A DNA stretch of 64,000 bases from Micromonosporaceae bacterium (GCA_003543035.1 DPJL01000107.1:9829-73828), one strand, 5' to 3'; positions 35,214 to 44,492 are shown, counted from the stretch's first letter. Program-made: numbers and translations. The notes: generated by a model from the letters alone, not told the origin.

Positions 35214-36169
35214 GCAAAACAGCGCTATCCATCCCCCCAGCCGTCGTGGCGGGCGGTCGTTTACCGGCGCACAAAAGGCAACGCCGGCTAAGCGACGCCC
35301 GCTACGCGGCGCTCCTCGTGGCACCGGCGGCGATCGTGTTGCTGGCGCTGGTTGGCTGGCCACTGGTCAAACTTGTGGCAGACAGCCTTTACACGGGATC
35401 CACGCTCGGAGACGGGCGGCGCTTCGCGGGTTTGAGTAACTACACCGAGGCGCTCACCAACCCGGCGATCCGGGCCGCCGCCTGGCGGACTCTGCTTTAC
35501 ACGTTGCTGGTGGTATCCGCTGAGCTCGTGCTGGGGCTGGCGATGGCGCTGTTGTTTCACAGACTCGGTACGAGATCGCGGATCCTGCAAACACTGTTTC
35601 TCTATCCGTTGATGATCGCCCCGGTGGTAGCGGGATTGCTCTGGCGATTCCTGATGATCGATAACTTCGGCATCGTCAACGAGCTGTTGTTCCGGGCTGG
35701 CGTTCTGGCCAGCCCGGGCGACATCTCCTGGCTCAGCGACCCGGACATCGTCCTGTTCTCCGTGGCCATTCCCGACGTCTGGCTGACGACCTCGTTCATG
35801 GCGCTCGTGCTATACGCCGGCCTGCAATCGATCCCGCCGGAGCTCTACGAGGCGGCCCGCATCGACGGTGCGCGTGGGCGGCATCTGCTCCTCAACGTCA
35901 CCCTGCCGTTGCTGCGCCCAGTGATTGCGGTGGCGCTCATCATCCGCGGCGTGGATGCGGCGCGTGCCTTCGATCTGATCCTCATCCAGACCGAGGGCGG
36001 GCCCCAGTCGGCTTCGGAGACGTTGAGCCTGACCATCTACCGGACCATGGTCGGCTTCAACGACCCCGGCTCGGCCGCCGCGATCAGCACCATCTTCATG
36101 ATCGTCATGATGGTCGTCGCCATGGTCGCGGTGTTCACGATCTGGCGGCCGGAAGGCAGGGCGTCATGA
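35210..36169 (+). CDS. Sugar ABC transporter permease, MalF/UgpA type
   Basis: GTG 35210 overlaps the binding-protein stop (GTGA). The 319-residue product has six membrane segments and the EAA loop YEAARIDGARGRHLLLNVTLPLLRP. The longer upstream frame lies inside the previous gene and is not used. It pairs with the next permease. No ATPase is encoded nearby. Confidence 0.9.
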   Translation: MSKTALSIPPAVVAGGRLPAHKRQRRLSDARYAALLVAPAAIVLLALVGWPLVKLVADSLYTGSTLGDGRRFAGLSNYTEALTNPAIRAAAWRTLLYTLLVVSAELVLGLAMALLFHRLGTRSRILQTLFLYPLMIAPVVAGLLWRFLMIDNFGIVNELLFRAGVLASPGDISWLSDPDIVLFSVAIPDVWLTTSFMALVLYAGLQSIPPELYEAARIDGARGRHLLLNVTLPLLRPVIAVALIIRGVDAARAFDLILIQTEGGPQSASETLSLTIYRTMVGFNDPGSAAAISTIFMIVMMVVAMVAVFTIWRPEGRAS

Positions 36170-36990
36170 ACCGTCGTGGACGTCAGAGGGGCCTGTGGGC
36201 GCTGGCGATACTGGTTGTCGCCGCCTACGCCTTCCCGTTCCTCTACCTGCTGCTGACTTCGCTTAAACCGCCCGTTGACGCGATCGCTGTGCCGCCCACC
36301 GTCCTGCCCAGACAGTTCAGCCTCGACAACTACGCAAATGTCCTGCAGCGCAACGGAATCATCGCCTCGTTCATCAACAGCACCACGACGGCGGTGCTGA
36401 CCGCTGTCTTCGCGCTGTCTCTGGCGATTCCGGCGGCGTGGGGGATTACCCGGTACCGGACCCGAGCCGGCCGGGCCGTCCTAGCCGGATCCTTGTTGGT
36501 GCGCATGACTCCGGCCGTGGCCCTGGGCGTGCCGCTGATCAGCATCATGGGCAGCCTCCGGTTGTCCGACACGCCGGTTGGCTTGGCCTTGGCGCAGACC
36601 ACGATCGCCCTTCCGCTGTCGATCTGGTTGCTGGCCAGCTTCTTCGAAGCGGTCCCCGCCGAGATCGAGGAGGCGGCGCTGGTCGATGGCTGCTCGCGGC
36701 CGCGGGCACTGGTGAGCATCATCCTGCCGGTGATAACCGGCGGTGTCGCGGTAACGGCTATCTTCGCCTTTCTCGCCTCATGGAACGAATTCCTCTTCGC
36801 ATTGCTCCTCACCTCCGTCGAGTCTCAGACCACCCCGATCGCCATTGCCAACTTGCAGAGCCAGTTCGGGCTCGACTGGGGCCCGATGACCGCTCTGGCG
36901 GTGCTCTACTCCCTGCCCGTGGTCGTTCTCACCATGCTGCTGCAACGCCGGATCGTGGCCGGGCTCAGCCTCGGCGCGGTCAAGGGATGA
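36166..36990 (+). CDS. Sugar ABC transporter permease, MalG/UgpE type
   Basis: This 274-residue protein has six membrane segments, the N-terminal LKPPVDAIAVPPTVLP stretch and the EAA loop EIEEAALVDGCSRPRALVSIILP. ATG 36166 overlaps the previous stop. The GH172 gene starts 33 bases after it, with GAAAGGA upstream, so transport and hydrolysis are one unit. Confidence 0.9.
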   Translation: MNRRGRQRGLWALAILVVAAYAFPFLYLLLTSLKPPVDAIAVPPTVLPRQFSLDNYANVLQRNGIIASFINSTTTAVLTAVFALSLAIPAAWGITRYRTRAGRAVLAGSLLVRMTPAVALGVPLISIMGSLRLSDTPVGLALAQTTIALPLSIWLLASFFEAVPAEIEEAALVDGCSRPRALVSIILPVITGGVAVTAIFAFLASWNEFLFALLLTSVESQTTPIAIANLQSQFGLDWGPMTALAVLYSLPVVVLTMLLQRRIVAGLSLGAVKG

Positions 36991-37022
36991 CACACCTAAA
37001 GTCAAATTTCGAAAGGACCGTA

Positions 37023-38144
37023 ATGAGTTTCTGGCAACCCACCAGCCCACTGGCCGGCCTGTCTCGGATCAAGGCCGCCCGGTCGCGACGGGAGTCCAGT
37101 TGGGACAGAACCGGCGGCAACCGCGACTTCGCCGTGGTCGCGCCGGGCGAAACCCACGTCCTGGCCGACCTGAGCGGTGCCGGCGTGATCGAGCACATCT
37201 GGCTGACGACCCGCTGCTATTCGCCCATGTACCTTCGCAAGCTGGTCATCGAGATGTTCTGGGACGGGTCGCCGACGCCAAGCGTGCGGGCGCCGCTCGG
37301 GGACTTTTTCGGGGTGGGCCACGCGATCAGCGCCCACTTCGTCTCGCTTCCGCTGAGCATGGTCACCGGCCCTCGGCGCGGTCCCAAGGGCCCGTTCGCG
37401 GCGGCAATGAACTGTTACTTCCCGATGCCGTTCGCCTCCGGGGCACGCATCCAGATCCGCAATGAAGCCGACATGCCGATCGAGAATCTCTTCTACTACA
37501 TAGACTATGACTTGACCGACGAGGCTACGCCCTCCGACGTCGGCCGGTTTCACGCCCAGTACAGGCAGGAGCGGCCGTGCCAGAAGGTCGAGCAGGTAGA
37601 CGACATCGCCAACCCGGCGCCCTGGGACCTGCCCGGCATCAATCTGACCGGCGAAGACAACTACCTGATCCTCGATGCCGAGGGCACCGGGCACTACGCG
37701 GGCTGTCTGCTGAACATCGACAACTTCGACGCCTCGAACCAGACCTACAGCTGGCCGGGAGAAGGCGACGACATGATCTTCATTGATGGCGAGCAGTGGC
37801 CGCCCTCGCTGCATGGCACCGGCACCGAGGACTACTTCGGCGCCGCTTGGGGCTTCCCGAGCGGGGCGTATGCGGGCCCGTACCACGGCATCTCGCTGGC
37901 GAGCAGCGCACAGGAGCACTTCGGCAAATGGAGCCTGTACCGCTTCCACATCGAAGATCCGATCCGGTTCAGCTCGTCCATCAAGGTGACCATCGAACAC
38001 GGTCACGCCAACGACCAGGGCAACGACTACTCCAGCGTCGCCTACTGGTACCAGCACCTGCCCGGCAAGCCTTTCCCCGATCTGCCGCCGGTGCAGGAGC
38101 GACTGCCGCGGCGCTGGCCCGAGCACGGCCTGTGGGACGAGTGA
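37023..38144 (+). CDS. GH172 (DUF2961) family enzyme, probable difructose-anhydride hydrolase
   Basis: The 373-residue product is a full-length DUF2961 protein without a signal peptide, so it is cytoplasmic. Family hallmarks include GAGVIEHIWLT, RAPLGDFFGVGH, FAAAMNCYFPMPF and GTGTEDYFG (265-273), whose Glu269 sits where a catalytic carboxylate is expected. The founding GH172 member, from Bifidobacterium dentium, hydrolyses or synthesises alpha-D-fructofuranose-beta-D-fructofuranose 1,2':2,1'-dianhydride (DFA I), giving inulobiose. Next to a GH91 gene and an importer, hydrolysis of imported DFA is the best reading. Other GH172 members act on arabinofuranosides, so the substrate is inferred from context. 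Confidence 0.85.
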   Translation: MSFWQPTSPLAGLSRIKAARSRRESSWDRTGGNRDFAVVAPGETHVLADLSGAGVIEHIWLTTRCYSPMYLRKLVIEMFWDGSPTPSVRAPLGDFFGVGHAISAHFVSLPLSMVTGPRRGPKGPFAAAMNCYFPMPFASGARIQIRNEADMPIENLFYYIDYDLTDEATPSDVGRFHAQYRQERPCQKVEQVDDIANPAPWDLPGINLTGEDNYLILDAEGTGHYAGCLLNIDNFDASNQTYSWPGEGDDMIFIDGEQWPPSLHGTGTEDYFGAAWGFPSGAYAGPYHGISLASSAQEHFGKWSLYRFHIEDPIRFSSSIKVTIEHGHANDQGNDYSSVAYWYQHLPGKPFPDLPPVQERLPRRWPEHGLWDE

Positions 38145-38187
38145 GTCCACACTGAAATCTCTCGGCTCGGGTGAGGATGGTCAAGCA

Positions 38188-39228
38188 ATGTCACGAGGTG
38201 TGAACATCAGGGACGTCGCGGTAGCGGCGGGTGTCTCCGTCACGACGGTGTCGCATGTGCTCAATCAGGTCGCGGGCACGCGCGTCAGCGAAGACACCAA
38301 AAGCCGCGTCGAGCAAGCCGCGCAACGCCTCGGCTATGCGCCCAACAGTCTGGCGCGTGGCCTGCGCATGCAGCGGTCACAAACCCTGGGTCTGCTCAGT
38401 GACCAGATCGCCACGACGCCGTTCGCCGGGCGCATCATTCTGGGCGCCCAGGAGGCCGCCTCCGCTCACGGCTGGCTGCTGATGCTGCTGACCACCGGCA
38501 ACGACTCCGACGTCGAGCAACGAGAGATCCGAGCCTTGGCCCAGCACCAGGTCGACGGCGTGCTCTACGCGACCATGTACCACCGCGTGGTGCAGGTGCC
38601 TGCCGAGCTACGGCCGATGCCGGTCGTGCTCCTAGACGCGAGCAGCGCCGACTTGGCGATCCCATCAGTGGTACCCGACGAAAAGAGTGGAGCCCAAGCG
38701 GCCGTCGGCGAGTTGGTGGAGCACGGACATCGACGAATCGCTTTTTTGACCAATGTCGATGACATCCCCGCAACCCATGGACGTTTAGCCGGGTACCAGG
38801 CAACACTGGCCAAAGCCGGAATCGGCTTCGATCCCAAGCTGGTCATAGCTGAAACGTCAGACACCCCTGGCGGATACCGCGCCGCCCGGGAGCTGCTCGG
38901 CAGAAAAGCCCCGCCAACAGCGCTTTTCTGCTTCAACGATCGCATGGCCATGGGCGCCTACCGCGCAGTCGGTGAGCTCGGCCTGCGTATCCCAACCGAC
39001 GTGTCCATCGTCGGCTTCGACAATCAAGAACTCATCGCCGAAGGTCTTCATCCCGGGCTCACCACCGTCGCATTGCCGCATTACGAAATGGGTAAGTGGG
39101 CGGTCGAGACCATGATGGGCATGCTCAAGACGCCGGGCCAAACCCGGCGTCGCCGTAAGGCGGAGCAAATGGTGATGGCCTGCCCTCTTATCCGCCGTGA
39201 TTCGGTCGCAGCCGCGCCGAAGCGCTAG
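38188..39228 (+). CDS. LacI-family transcriptional regulator (GH172/GH32-like unit)
   Basis: The 346-residue product has helix-turn-helix IRDVAVAAGVSVTTVSHVLNQ, hinge helix NSLARGLRMQRS and a sensor domain sharing TPFAGR(I/M)I.GAQ, CFNDRMAMGAYRA and TTVALPHY with the regulator at 16570, so the two are close paralogs. It is 43 bases after the GH172 gene and 47 before a GH32-like gene, apparently within the same transcript. I see no clear palindrome immediately upstream. Confidence 0.92.
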   Translation: MSRGVNIRDVAVAAGVSVTTVSHVLNQVAGTRVSEDTKSRVEQAAQRLGYAPNSLARGLRMQRSQTLGLLSDQIATTPFAGRIILGAQEAASAHGWLLMLLTTGNDSDVEQREIRALAQHQVDGVLYATMYHRVVQVPAELRPMPVVLLDASSADLAIPSVVPDEKSGAQAAVGELVEHGHRRIAFLTNVDDIPATHGRLAGYQATLAKAGIGFDPKLVIAETSDTPGGYRAARELLGRKAPPTALFCFNDRMAMGAYRAVGELGLRIPTDVSIVGFDNQELIAEGLHPGLTTVALPHYEMGKWAVETMMGMLKTPGQTRRRRKAEQMVMACPLIRRDSVAAAPKR

Positions 39229-39275
39229 CAAATCGACGCCGCCCCTGGGCGGCCCACCCACTTTGAGGATCAGCC

Positions 39276-40241
39276 GTGCTTCGACTATCTGACGCTTGGA
39301 TCTGGGACTTCTGGTTCGCCCAGGACGATGACGACATCTACCACCTCTTCTTCCTGCGGGCTTCGCGGGCCCTGGGCGACCCGGACCGAAGGCACATGCG
39401 CGCCAGCGTCGGCCACGCTGTCTCCACCGACCTTCGCCAATGGGTACAGGTCGCCGACGCGCTCGTCGTCGCTGACCGGCCCGCCTTCGACGACATCGCC
39501 ACCTGGACCGGGTCGGCCGTCCGGGCCCCCGGCGGTTCATGGCACATGTTCTACACCGGTGCCAGCAGCGCCGAACATGGCCTGGTGCAACGCATCGGCC
39601 TGGCCACCTCCGACGACCTGATGACCTGGCATCGCCATCCCGGGCCGGTTGTCGAAGCCGATCCGCGCTGGTACGAGCTGCTCGGCGACTCGACCTGGCC
39701 AGACCAAGCCTGGCGCGATCCGTGGGTGTTCGCCGATCCAAGCGGCAATGGATGGCGCATGCTCGTGACCGCCCGCGCCAACCACGGCCCAGTCGACGAT
39801 CGTGGCGTCATCGGCTACGCCCACTCCACAGACCTTCTACATTGGACGGTCGGACCTCCGCTGACCCCACCAGGAGCCGGATTCGGGCACCTGGAGGTTC
39901 CGCAGGTCGAAGTCGTCAACGGCCAGCCCTTGCTGATCTTCTCCTGCCTGCCTCGCGAGCTGGCCAACCGCCGCACCGATGTCCACAGTGGAGTTTGGGC
40001 GGTCACCACCTCCTCGCTGCTCGGCCCGTTCGATCCGACCGCCGCCCGGCCCGTCACGGATCAGGCCCTTTACAGCGGCCGGATCATCCGCGATCCCGAC
40101 GGCCAATGGGTCATGCTCGCGTTCCACAACTATGACGCCAACGGCCAATTCATCGGTGAGCTAAGCGATCCCATGCCGATCACGGTCACCGCCGAAGGCG
40201 CGGTCGAATTGGAGCGTTCCCCGCAGACAATCTCAAACTGA
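39276..40241 (+). CDS. Intracellular GH32/GH43-type (clan GH-J) beta-fructosidase-like enzyme
   Basis: GTG 39276 follows GAGGATCA and opens a 321-residue five-blade propeller without signal peptide or C-terminal sandwich. It has the three clan GH-J carboxylates: Asp11 in WIWDFWFA, Asp in AWRDPWVF and Glu in HLEVPQV. It is shorter than typical GH32 enzymes, which have a second domain. In this operon the likely job is to split the disaccharide released from DFA, or small fructo-oligomers or sucrose, to monosaccharides. Substrate is not provable from sequence. Confidence 0.75.
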   Translation: MLRLSDAWIWDFWFAQDDDDIYHLFFLRASRALGDPDRRHMRASVGHAVSTDLRQWVQVADALVVADRPAFDDIATWTGSAVRAPGGSWHMFYTGASSAEHGLVQRIGLATSDDLMTWHRHPGPVVEADPRWYELLGDSTWPDQAWRDPWVFADPSGNGWRMLVTARANHGPVDDRGVIGYAHSTDLLHWTVGPPLTPPGAGFGHLEVPQVEVVNGQPLLIFSCLPRELANRRTDVHSGVWAVTTSSLLGPFDPTAARPVTDQALYSGRIIRDPDGQWVMLAFHNYDANGQFIGELSDPMPITVTAEGAVELERSPQTISN

Positions 40242-40338
40242 CCACCCGGTGGCCATGTCCGTTCAGCCCCTGCGGTACTTCTCCCACCACGTGACCGCGA
40301 CTCCCGAGTGATTGCCTGCGGAAGGGTGGCCAGGTTCT

Positions 40339-41268
40339 CTACGCGGCCACCACCCGCACCGGCGGAAACAAGGTGGTGAGGTGATAGCGCAGGTCGTCGA
40401 AGGTCGGCGGTACTGGGAGCGCACCACCGATCCAGTCGGCAAACGTGACCGCCGGCGGTGCGTCCCAGCACCCGCCGGGCCGGCGCAGGCATAACAGCGG
40501 CGTATCCAGGACCCGTCGCGCCCAGGCCGCGATCGGATCAGCGCAGGATTCCGGTGGGAGGGTCCGAAGCGGGTCGACGCCGTACCAGGTGCGCATGCGA
40601 TGCGACGCCCAGCCGGTGTCACGACCGGCGTGTCTGGGTGAGTTGGCGAAAAGCGCGATCAGCACCGGGCCGAGCACGTGCAGTGCATCCCACCGGGCGA
40701 CCGCTCGATCGGCGGCTCCGATGTCCAAGCTGATCTGTAATCCGGCGGTCCCGCACATCATGGCCCGGTCATCGGGGCCGATCCGGTCGAAGGCCCGCTC
40801 CATTGCCTGATACCGCTCGCCCCCGATCAGGCGAGATGTAGGACGATGTGGGTCGCAGCCATGGCTACCCAGCTCAAGCCGGGCCGACTCAAGCAGCTGC
40901 TCTAGCCGGGCAGTGTCGGCGGCCGTGTTGTCGATGAGCTGAGCCAATGAGGCAAAGGGAGGTGTGGAGATCTCTACCTGCCCACCGGGCTCGACGGTGA
41001 TCACGACGCCGCAAGGGAGAGGCTGATGCGGGCTGTCTGGCACGAGGGTGGGCGGTGCGTGCGGGCCGAGGGATGCGGCAAGAGCGCCGATTTCGAGCGG
41101 GCGCAACGGGTCTGCGAGGTGATGCACGGTCCACTCAAGCTCCACCCCGACGCGCGTGGGAGGCCCGGTCTTGAAACACACCTTGGCGATGTAGCCCTGG
41201 GCTACCTCCCGGTTGGCGACCACCGACCCGGCATCGCCTTCAGCCTCAACAACCACATCCATCTCCAT
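40339..41268 (-). pseudogene. egtA: Glutamate-cysteine ligase EgtA, 3' truncated
   Basis: The frame encodes an EgtA-type gamma-glutamylcysteine ligase, the first step of ergothioneine synthesis: VGVELEWTVHHL, VITVEPGGQVEISTPP, RYQAMERAFDRIG, MCGTAGLQISLD, and near the end YHLTTLFPPVR. Mycobacterial EgtA is about 430 residues and continues from that point with the conserved arm. Here the frame reads VVAA and stops after 309 codons, so over 100 residues are lost. No egtB, egtC or egtD is nearby. It is probably a non-functional relic left at the right border of the fructan island. Confidence 0.7.
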
Positions 41269-41666
41269 CCTCGCCGCTACGCCGAAAGCTAACCCTTGGG
41301 TACGACATCGGGCCTATCCCAGCCTTGCCGCGGCCCGGCGCAGGCGTCCGTGACCGCGCTTACAGTGCGATCACCGAGGGCCTTAGCGCGTCCAGGATTA
41401 AACGCTGGGACCTGGCGACATGATCACCGCGGCTCGACCCAGCCCTGAGGCCTTTGGGTGACGCGCCACTGCTCAGGTCGGTACCGATCCCGAGCGATTT
41501 ATCCGGCAACGCATCTGATCGAGGCAGATGTGGCGCAGGCACTCATGGGCGCCCGGCGCCTGTGGGTAGGGCTTTTCCCGTCCGGCCGCCGTCCACCCCC
41601 CGCATTGGCACGCCTCTGACCTCAGCCTGATCCGGTCCGCGTCCCAGCGCGCACGGCCCTTGGTGT
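41269..41666. other. Intergenic stretch without recognised features
   Basis: About 400 bases lie between the truncated egtA start and the end of the Crp/Fnr gene. I find no gene, clear hairpin or repeat. Confidence 0.4.
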
Positions 41667-42371
41667 TCAGTCGCCGGCCTGGTCGCGGACGCCGTCAGGA
41701 TCCAGCAGGGTGATCCGGCCGCGGCCGAGTTTGATCAGGCCGCTGTCGGCGAACTCGCCCAGGACCTTGGTGGCGGTCTCGCGCGATGTGCCCACGAGGG
41801 CGGCGATCTGTTCGTGGGTGAGCGCTACGACCGGCACCGGGCTGCCAATGCCGAAGCTGCGCTGCACATCGGCGACGGCGGCGAGGGTCCCGGCAATGCG
41901 CTGCGGCACCGACTTGAACACCGTGTCGGACAGCCGCCGTTCCATCTCCCGCAGCCGTTGGCCCAGGATTTCGGTGATCCGCATGGAGATCCGCGGGTCG
42001 GACAGCAAATATTTGTGAACGTCGGCACGCGACATCACACATACGACGGCTTCATCGAGGGCTTCGGCGTAGTTGTCGTGCATGCTCTGTCCAAGCAGGA
42101 CCATCTCCCCGAAGATCGTGCCAGGAGTGATGATCGCTGTCGTCAGGGCTCTGCCATCGGCGGAGATGCGGAAGATACGGATACGGCCGCGTTTGAGGAT
42201 GAACAGGGTCTCGGTCGGCTTGTGCGGGGAGTAGACCACGGCACCGGCGGGATAGGTTTTCATCGGCGCTGCGGCGGCGATGGCGTCCATTTCCGCATCG
42301 GACAGGTCGCAGAAGATGTCCACTTCGGCCATGCACCAGGTCTTGTCCTGGTGGGCCGCGGCTCGCTGCAT
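41667..42371 (-). CDS. Crp/Fnr-family transcriptional regulator
   Basis: From ATG 42371, 7 bases after a GGAGGA site, the product is 234 residues. It has a cyclic-nucleotide-binding beta-barrel (AGAVVYSPHKPTETLFILKRGRIRIFR, GTIFGEMVLLGQSM), a dimerisation helix and a winged helix ending LTHEQIAALVGTSRETATKVLGEF. Cys13 and Cys21 near the N-terminus are fewer than FNR needs for an Fe-S cluster, so the signal could be redox, heme or nucleotide. It precedes a redox-gene cluster and probably controls it. The open frame continuing to 43109 is antisense noise over the next gene. Confidence 0.88.
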   Translation of the reverse strand: MQRAAAHQDKTWCMAEVDIFCDLSDAEMDAIAAAAPMKTYPAGAVVYSPHKPTETLFILKRGRIRIFRISADGRALTTAIITPGTIFGEMVLLGQSMHDNYAEALDEAVVCVMSRADVHKYLLSDPRISMRITEILGQRLREMERRLSDTVFKSVPQRIAGTLAAVADVQRSFGIGSPVPVVALTHEQIAALVGTSRETATKVLGEFADSGLIKLGRGRITLLDPDGVRDQAGD

Positions 42372-42574
42372 CTGTGCTGTCTCCTCCCGGCGGCCGGGCG
42401 CCCAGGGCGGCGGCCGGTCACCCCAGGGTTGCTTGTCCAATGCCTGAACGCCTTCGACTACACAGTACGCCGGCTCCGCCGCGCAGGAGTCGTTGTCGGG
42501 TTGGGACACGGGCGTGCCCTGTCCAGCGGCGTCTCCGCTGGACAGGGCGAGTGGCTTGCGTTCGATCACTGTCT

Positions 42575-43030
42575 TTAGCTCCGCTGAAGGCGCGGGCGCA
42601 CCACCGCGTAGACGACGCCCAGCAGCAGGCCGTAGAGCAAATGGCCCATCAGGCTCTGCCATGCCGTCGTGGTCAACTTGAAGATCATGTCGTTCATGCC
42701 CAGCCACGCCGGCATGATCAGCAGCGCGCCGAGCACCCACCAGATCACCCCGTACACCAGGCCTATACCGATCGCCGGGACGAGCTTGTTCGCCCACCGT
42801 CCGAAGACGACCGCGAAAATGGCCCCGAACAGGGCCGAGTTGAACAGGTGCACCAGCCACCCAACAGCGATGGACTTGCTGTTCACCAGCATCGCCACCA
42901 TGCCAATCATGTCCATCATCTGCATGAGGATGCCGAACATGATGCCGCCGACGAGCCCGCCGGCCACACCGGCGATGATGCGGCTCGACAGCGTCGCGGT
43001 GGCTCCGTGTGTGGTGCTTGCCGTAGTCAT
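42575..43030 (-). CDS. Four-segment membrane protein of unknown function
   Basis: ATG 43030 follows CAGGAGG closely. The 151-residue product has four membrane segments rich in Met and Gly (GLVGGIMFGILMQMMDMIGMVAML, GWLVHLFNSALFGAIFAVVFG, GLVYGVIWWVLGALLIMPAWLG, MGHLLYGLLLGVVYAVV) and resembles small YagU/DUF1440-like proteins. The Met-rich first helix could contact metal ions. It sits between a regulator and a flavin oxidoreductase on the same strand. Confidence 0.7.
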   Translation of the reverse strand: MTTASTTHGATATLSSRIIAGVAGGLVGGIMFGILMQMMDMIGMVAMLVNSKSIAVGWLVHLFNSALFGAIFAVVFGRWANKLVPAIGIGLVYGVIWWVLGALLIMPAWLGMNDMIFKLTTTAWQSLMGHLLYGLLLGVVYAVVRPRLQRS

Positions 43031-43118
43031 AAGTGCCTCCTGAAGGTTTGCGATCTTCACCGTGAAGGTAGGCCGCTGGCCGGGGGCAGTTCGGTGAGCT
43101 GGCACACACAACGGGCGC

Positions 43119-44492
43119 TTATTTGCGGGCGGGCCGGGCGGTGCGCCCGCCCATGGTCATGAAGAACTGGGCCGCGGTCAGCTGGATGCCGTACGACCAG
43201 GTGGGATAGGCGTGGGTGACGGCGGCGAGCCGTCCGGTGAACATGCCGGTGGCCATGGCCAGGACTGGTTCATGGATCATCTCCCCGGCGCGGGCAGCGA
43301 CGATGGTGGCGCCGAGAATCCGCCCACCACCGAGGTTGCCCAGGACCGGCCGGCGCCCGGCGATGAGTTTGATGAACCCATCGGTTTCGCCTGCGGTCAG
43401 TGCCCGGTCCATCTCTTGCATCGGCAGGTACCCGATTCTGCCGCCCCACAACACTGCAGCTGCTTCGGTCAAACCGACGTGGGCGACCTCCGGATCGGTG
43501 AAGGTGACCCACGGCGTGGCATGCGTGCGGTAGCGCCGCCTGCGCCAGGGCCGAGCGGTCAGGGCGTTGCCGGCGGCGATGCGCCCCATCTCGAATGCGG
43601 CATGGGTGAAGGGCATCCTGCCTGTGACATCACCGGCGGCATAGACACCCGCGGCAGAGGTGGCCAGGTGTTCGTCGGTGATCACCTGGCCGCGATCGTC
43701 TACGCGCACGCCCGCCGCGTCGAGGTCAAGGCCGCCGGTGACCGGCCGCCGCCCGACAGCAACCAGCAGTTTCCCGACCTTGACGATCGTTCCATCGGCC
43801 AGGCTCAGACCGGCACCCGGCGCCAGGGCAGTCACGCTTTCGACCCGGGCATCGGTGCGTACGTCGATGCCCTCACGCCCGAACACGGCGGTGATCACCT
43901 CGGAGGCTTCCGGCTCCTCCTGCGGCAGCAGGCGATCCGCACCTTCAACGATCGTGACCCGGCTGCCCAGGCGGGCAAACGCCTGGGCCAGCTCGCAGCC
44001 GATCGCCCCACCCCCAAGCACCGCAAGGCTTTCCGGCAACTCAGGTTGATCGAAGACTGACTCGTTAGTCAGATAGGACACCGAGCCCAGGCCTGGAATC
44101 GGCGGCACCATCGGCTGCGCGCCGGTGGCGAGCACCACCCGGCGTGACGCCAGCCTCCGTCCGTCGGCCTCAATCCTCCCGTGACCTGTGAACCGCGCCC
44201 GGCCCGACATGACGTCGACGCCTTCGCGTTTAAGCGCTGCCGCGTCCTCGGTCGCCGCGATCTGTGCGATCACGTCGCGAATCCGCTGTGCCGCAACAGA
44301 GTACGGCAGCCCACGGTTGGCCGACTCGATCAGCGTTTTGGACGGCACGCAGCCGTGAAAGGTGCAGTCACCGCCGGGCTGGCCGTCGGTGATAAGCAGC
44401 GTCCGCGCGCCCAGGCGAGTGCCTTGCCGGGCCGCGCCCAGCCCGGCGGCACCGCCGCCGATGACGATCAGGTCATAGTCCACAGTGGTCAT
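43119..44492 (-). CDS. FAD-dependent pyridine nucleotide-disulfide oxidoreductase (MerA/Lpd-like)
   Basis: From ATG 44492 the product is 457 residues: FAD motif IVIGGGAAGLGAA, redox disulfide in GGDCTFHGCVPSK, NAD(P) motif AVLGGGAIGCELAQAFARLG, FAD-ribityl motif GVYAAGDVTGRMPFTHAA, and a dimerisation domain. It looks like mercuric reductase or dihydrolipoamide dehydrogenase, but the C-terminus (GGRTARPARK) lacks the Cys-Cys pair that MerA needs, so Hg(II) reduction is unlikely. It more likely reduces a thiol or disulfide partner for the neighbouring methyltransferase and radical SAM proteins. The frame open to 44561 adds 23 unlikely residues. Confidence 0.88.
   Translation of the reverse strand: MTTVDYDLIVIGGGAAGLGAARQGTRLGARTLLITDGQPGGDCTFHGCVPSKTLIESANRGLPYSVAAQRIRDVIAQIAATEDAAALKREGVDVMSGRARFTGHGRIEADGRRLASRRVVLATGAQPMVPPIPGLGSVSYLTNESVFDQPELPESLAVLGGGAIGCELAQAFARLGSRVTIVEGADRLLPQEEPEASEVITAVFGREGIDVRTDARVESVTALAPGAGLSLADGTIVKVGKLLVAVGRRPVTGGLDLDAAGVRVDDRGQVITDEHLATSAAGVYAAGDVTGRMPFTHAAFEMGRIAAGNALTARPWRRRRYRTHATPWVTFTDPEVAHVGLTEAAAVLWGGRIGYLPMQEMDRALTAGETDGFIKLIAGRRPVLGNLGGGRILGATIVAARAGEMIHEPVLAMATGMFTGRLAAVTHAYPTWSYGIQLTAAQFFMTMGGRTARPARK

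Noticed and set aside
42374..43162. 262-codon plus-strand frame opposite the Crp/Fnr and membrane protein genes
   Set aside because: It spans two real minus-strand genes and their ribosome sites.
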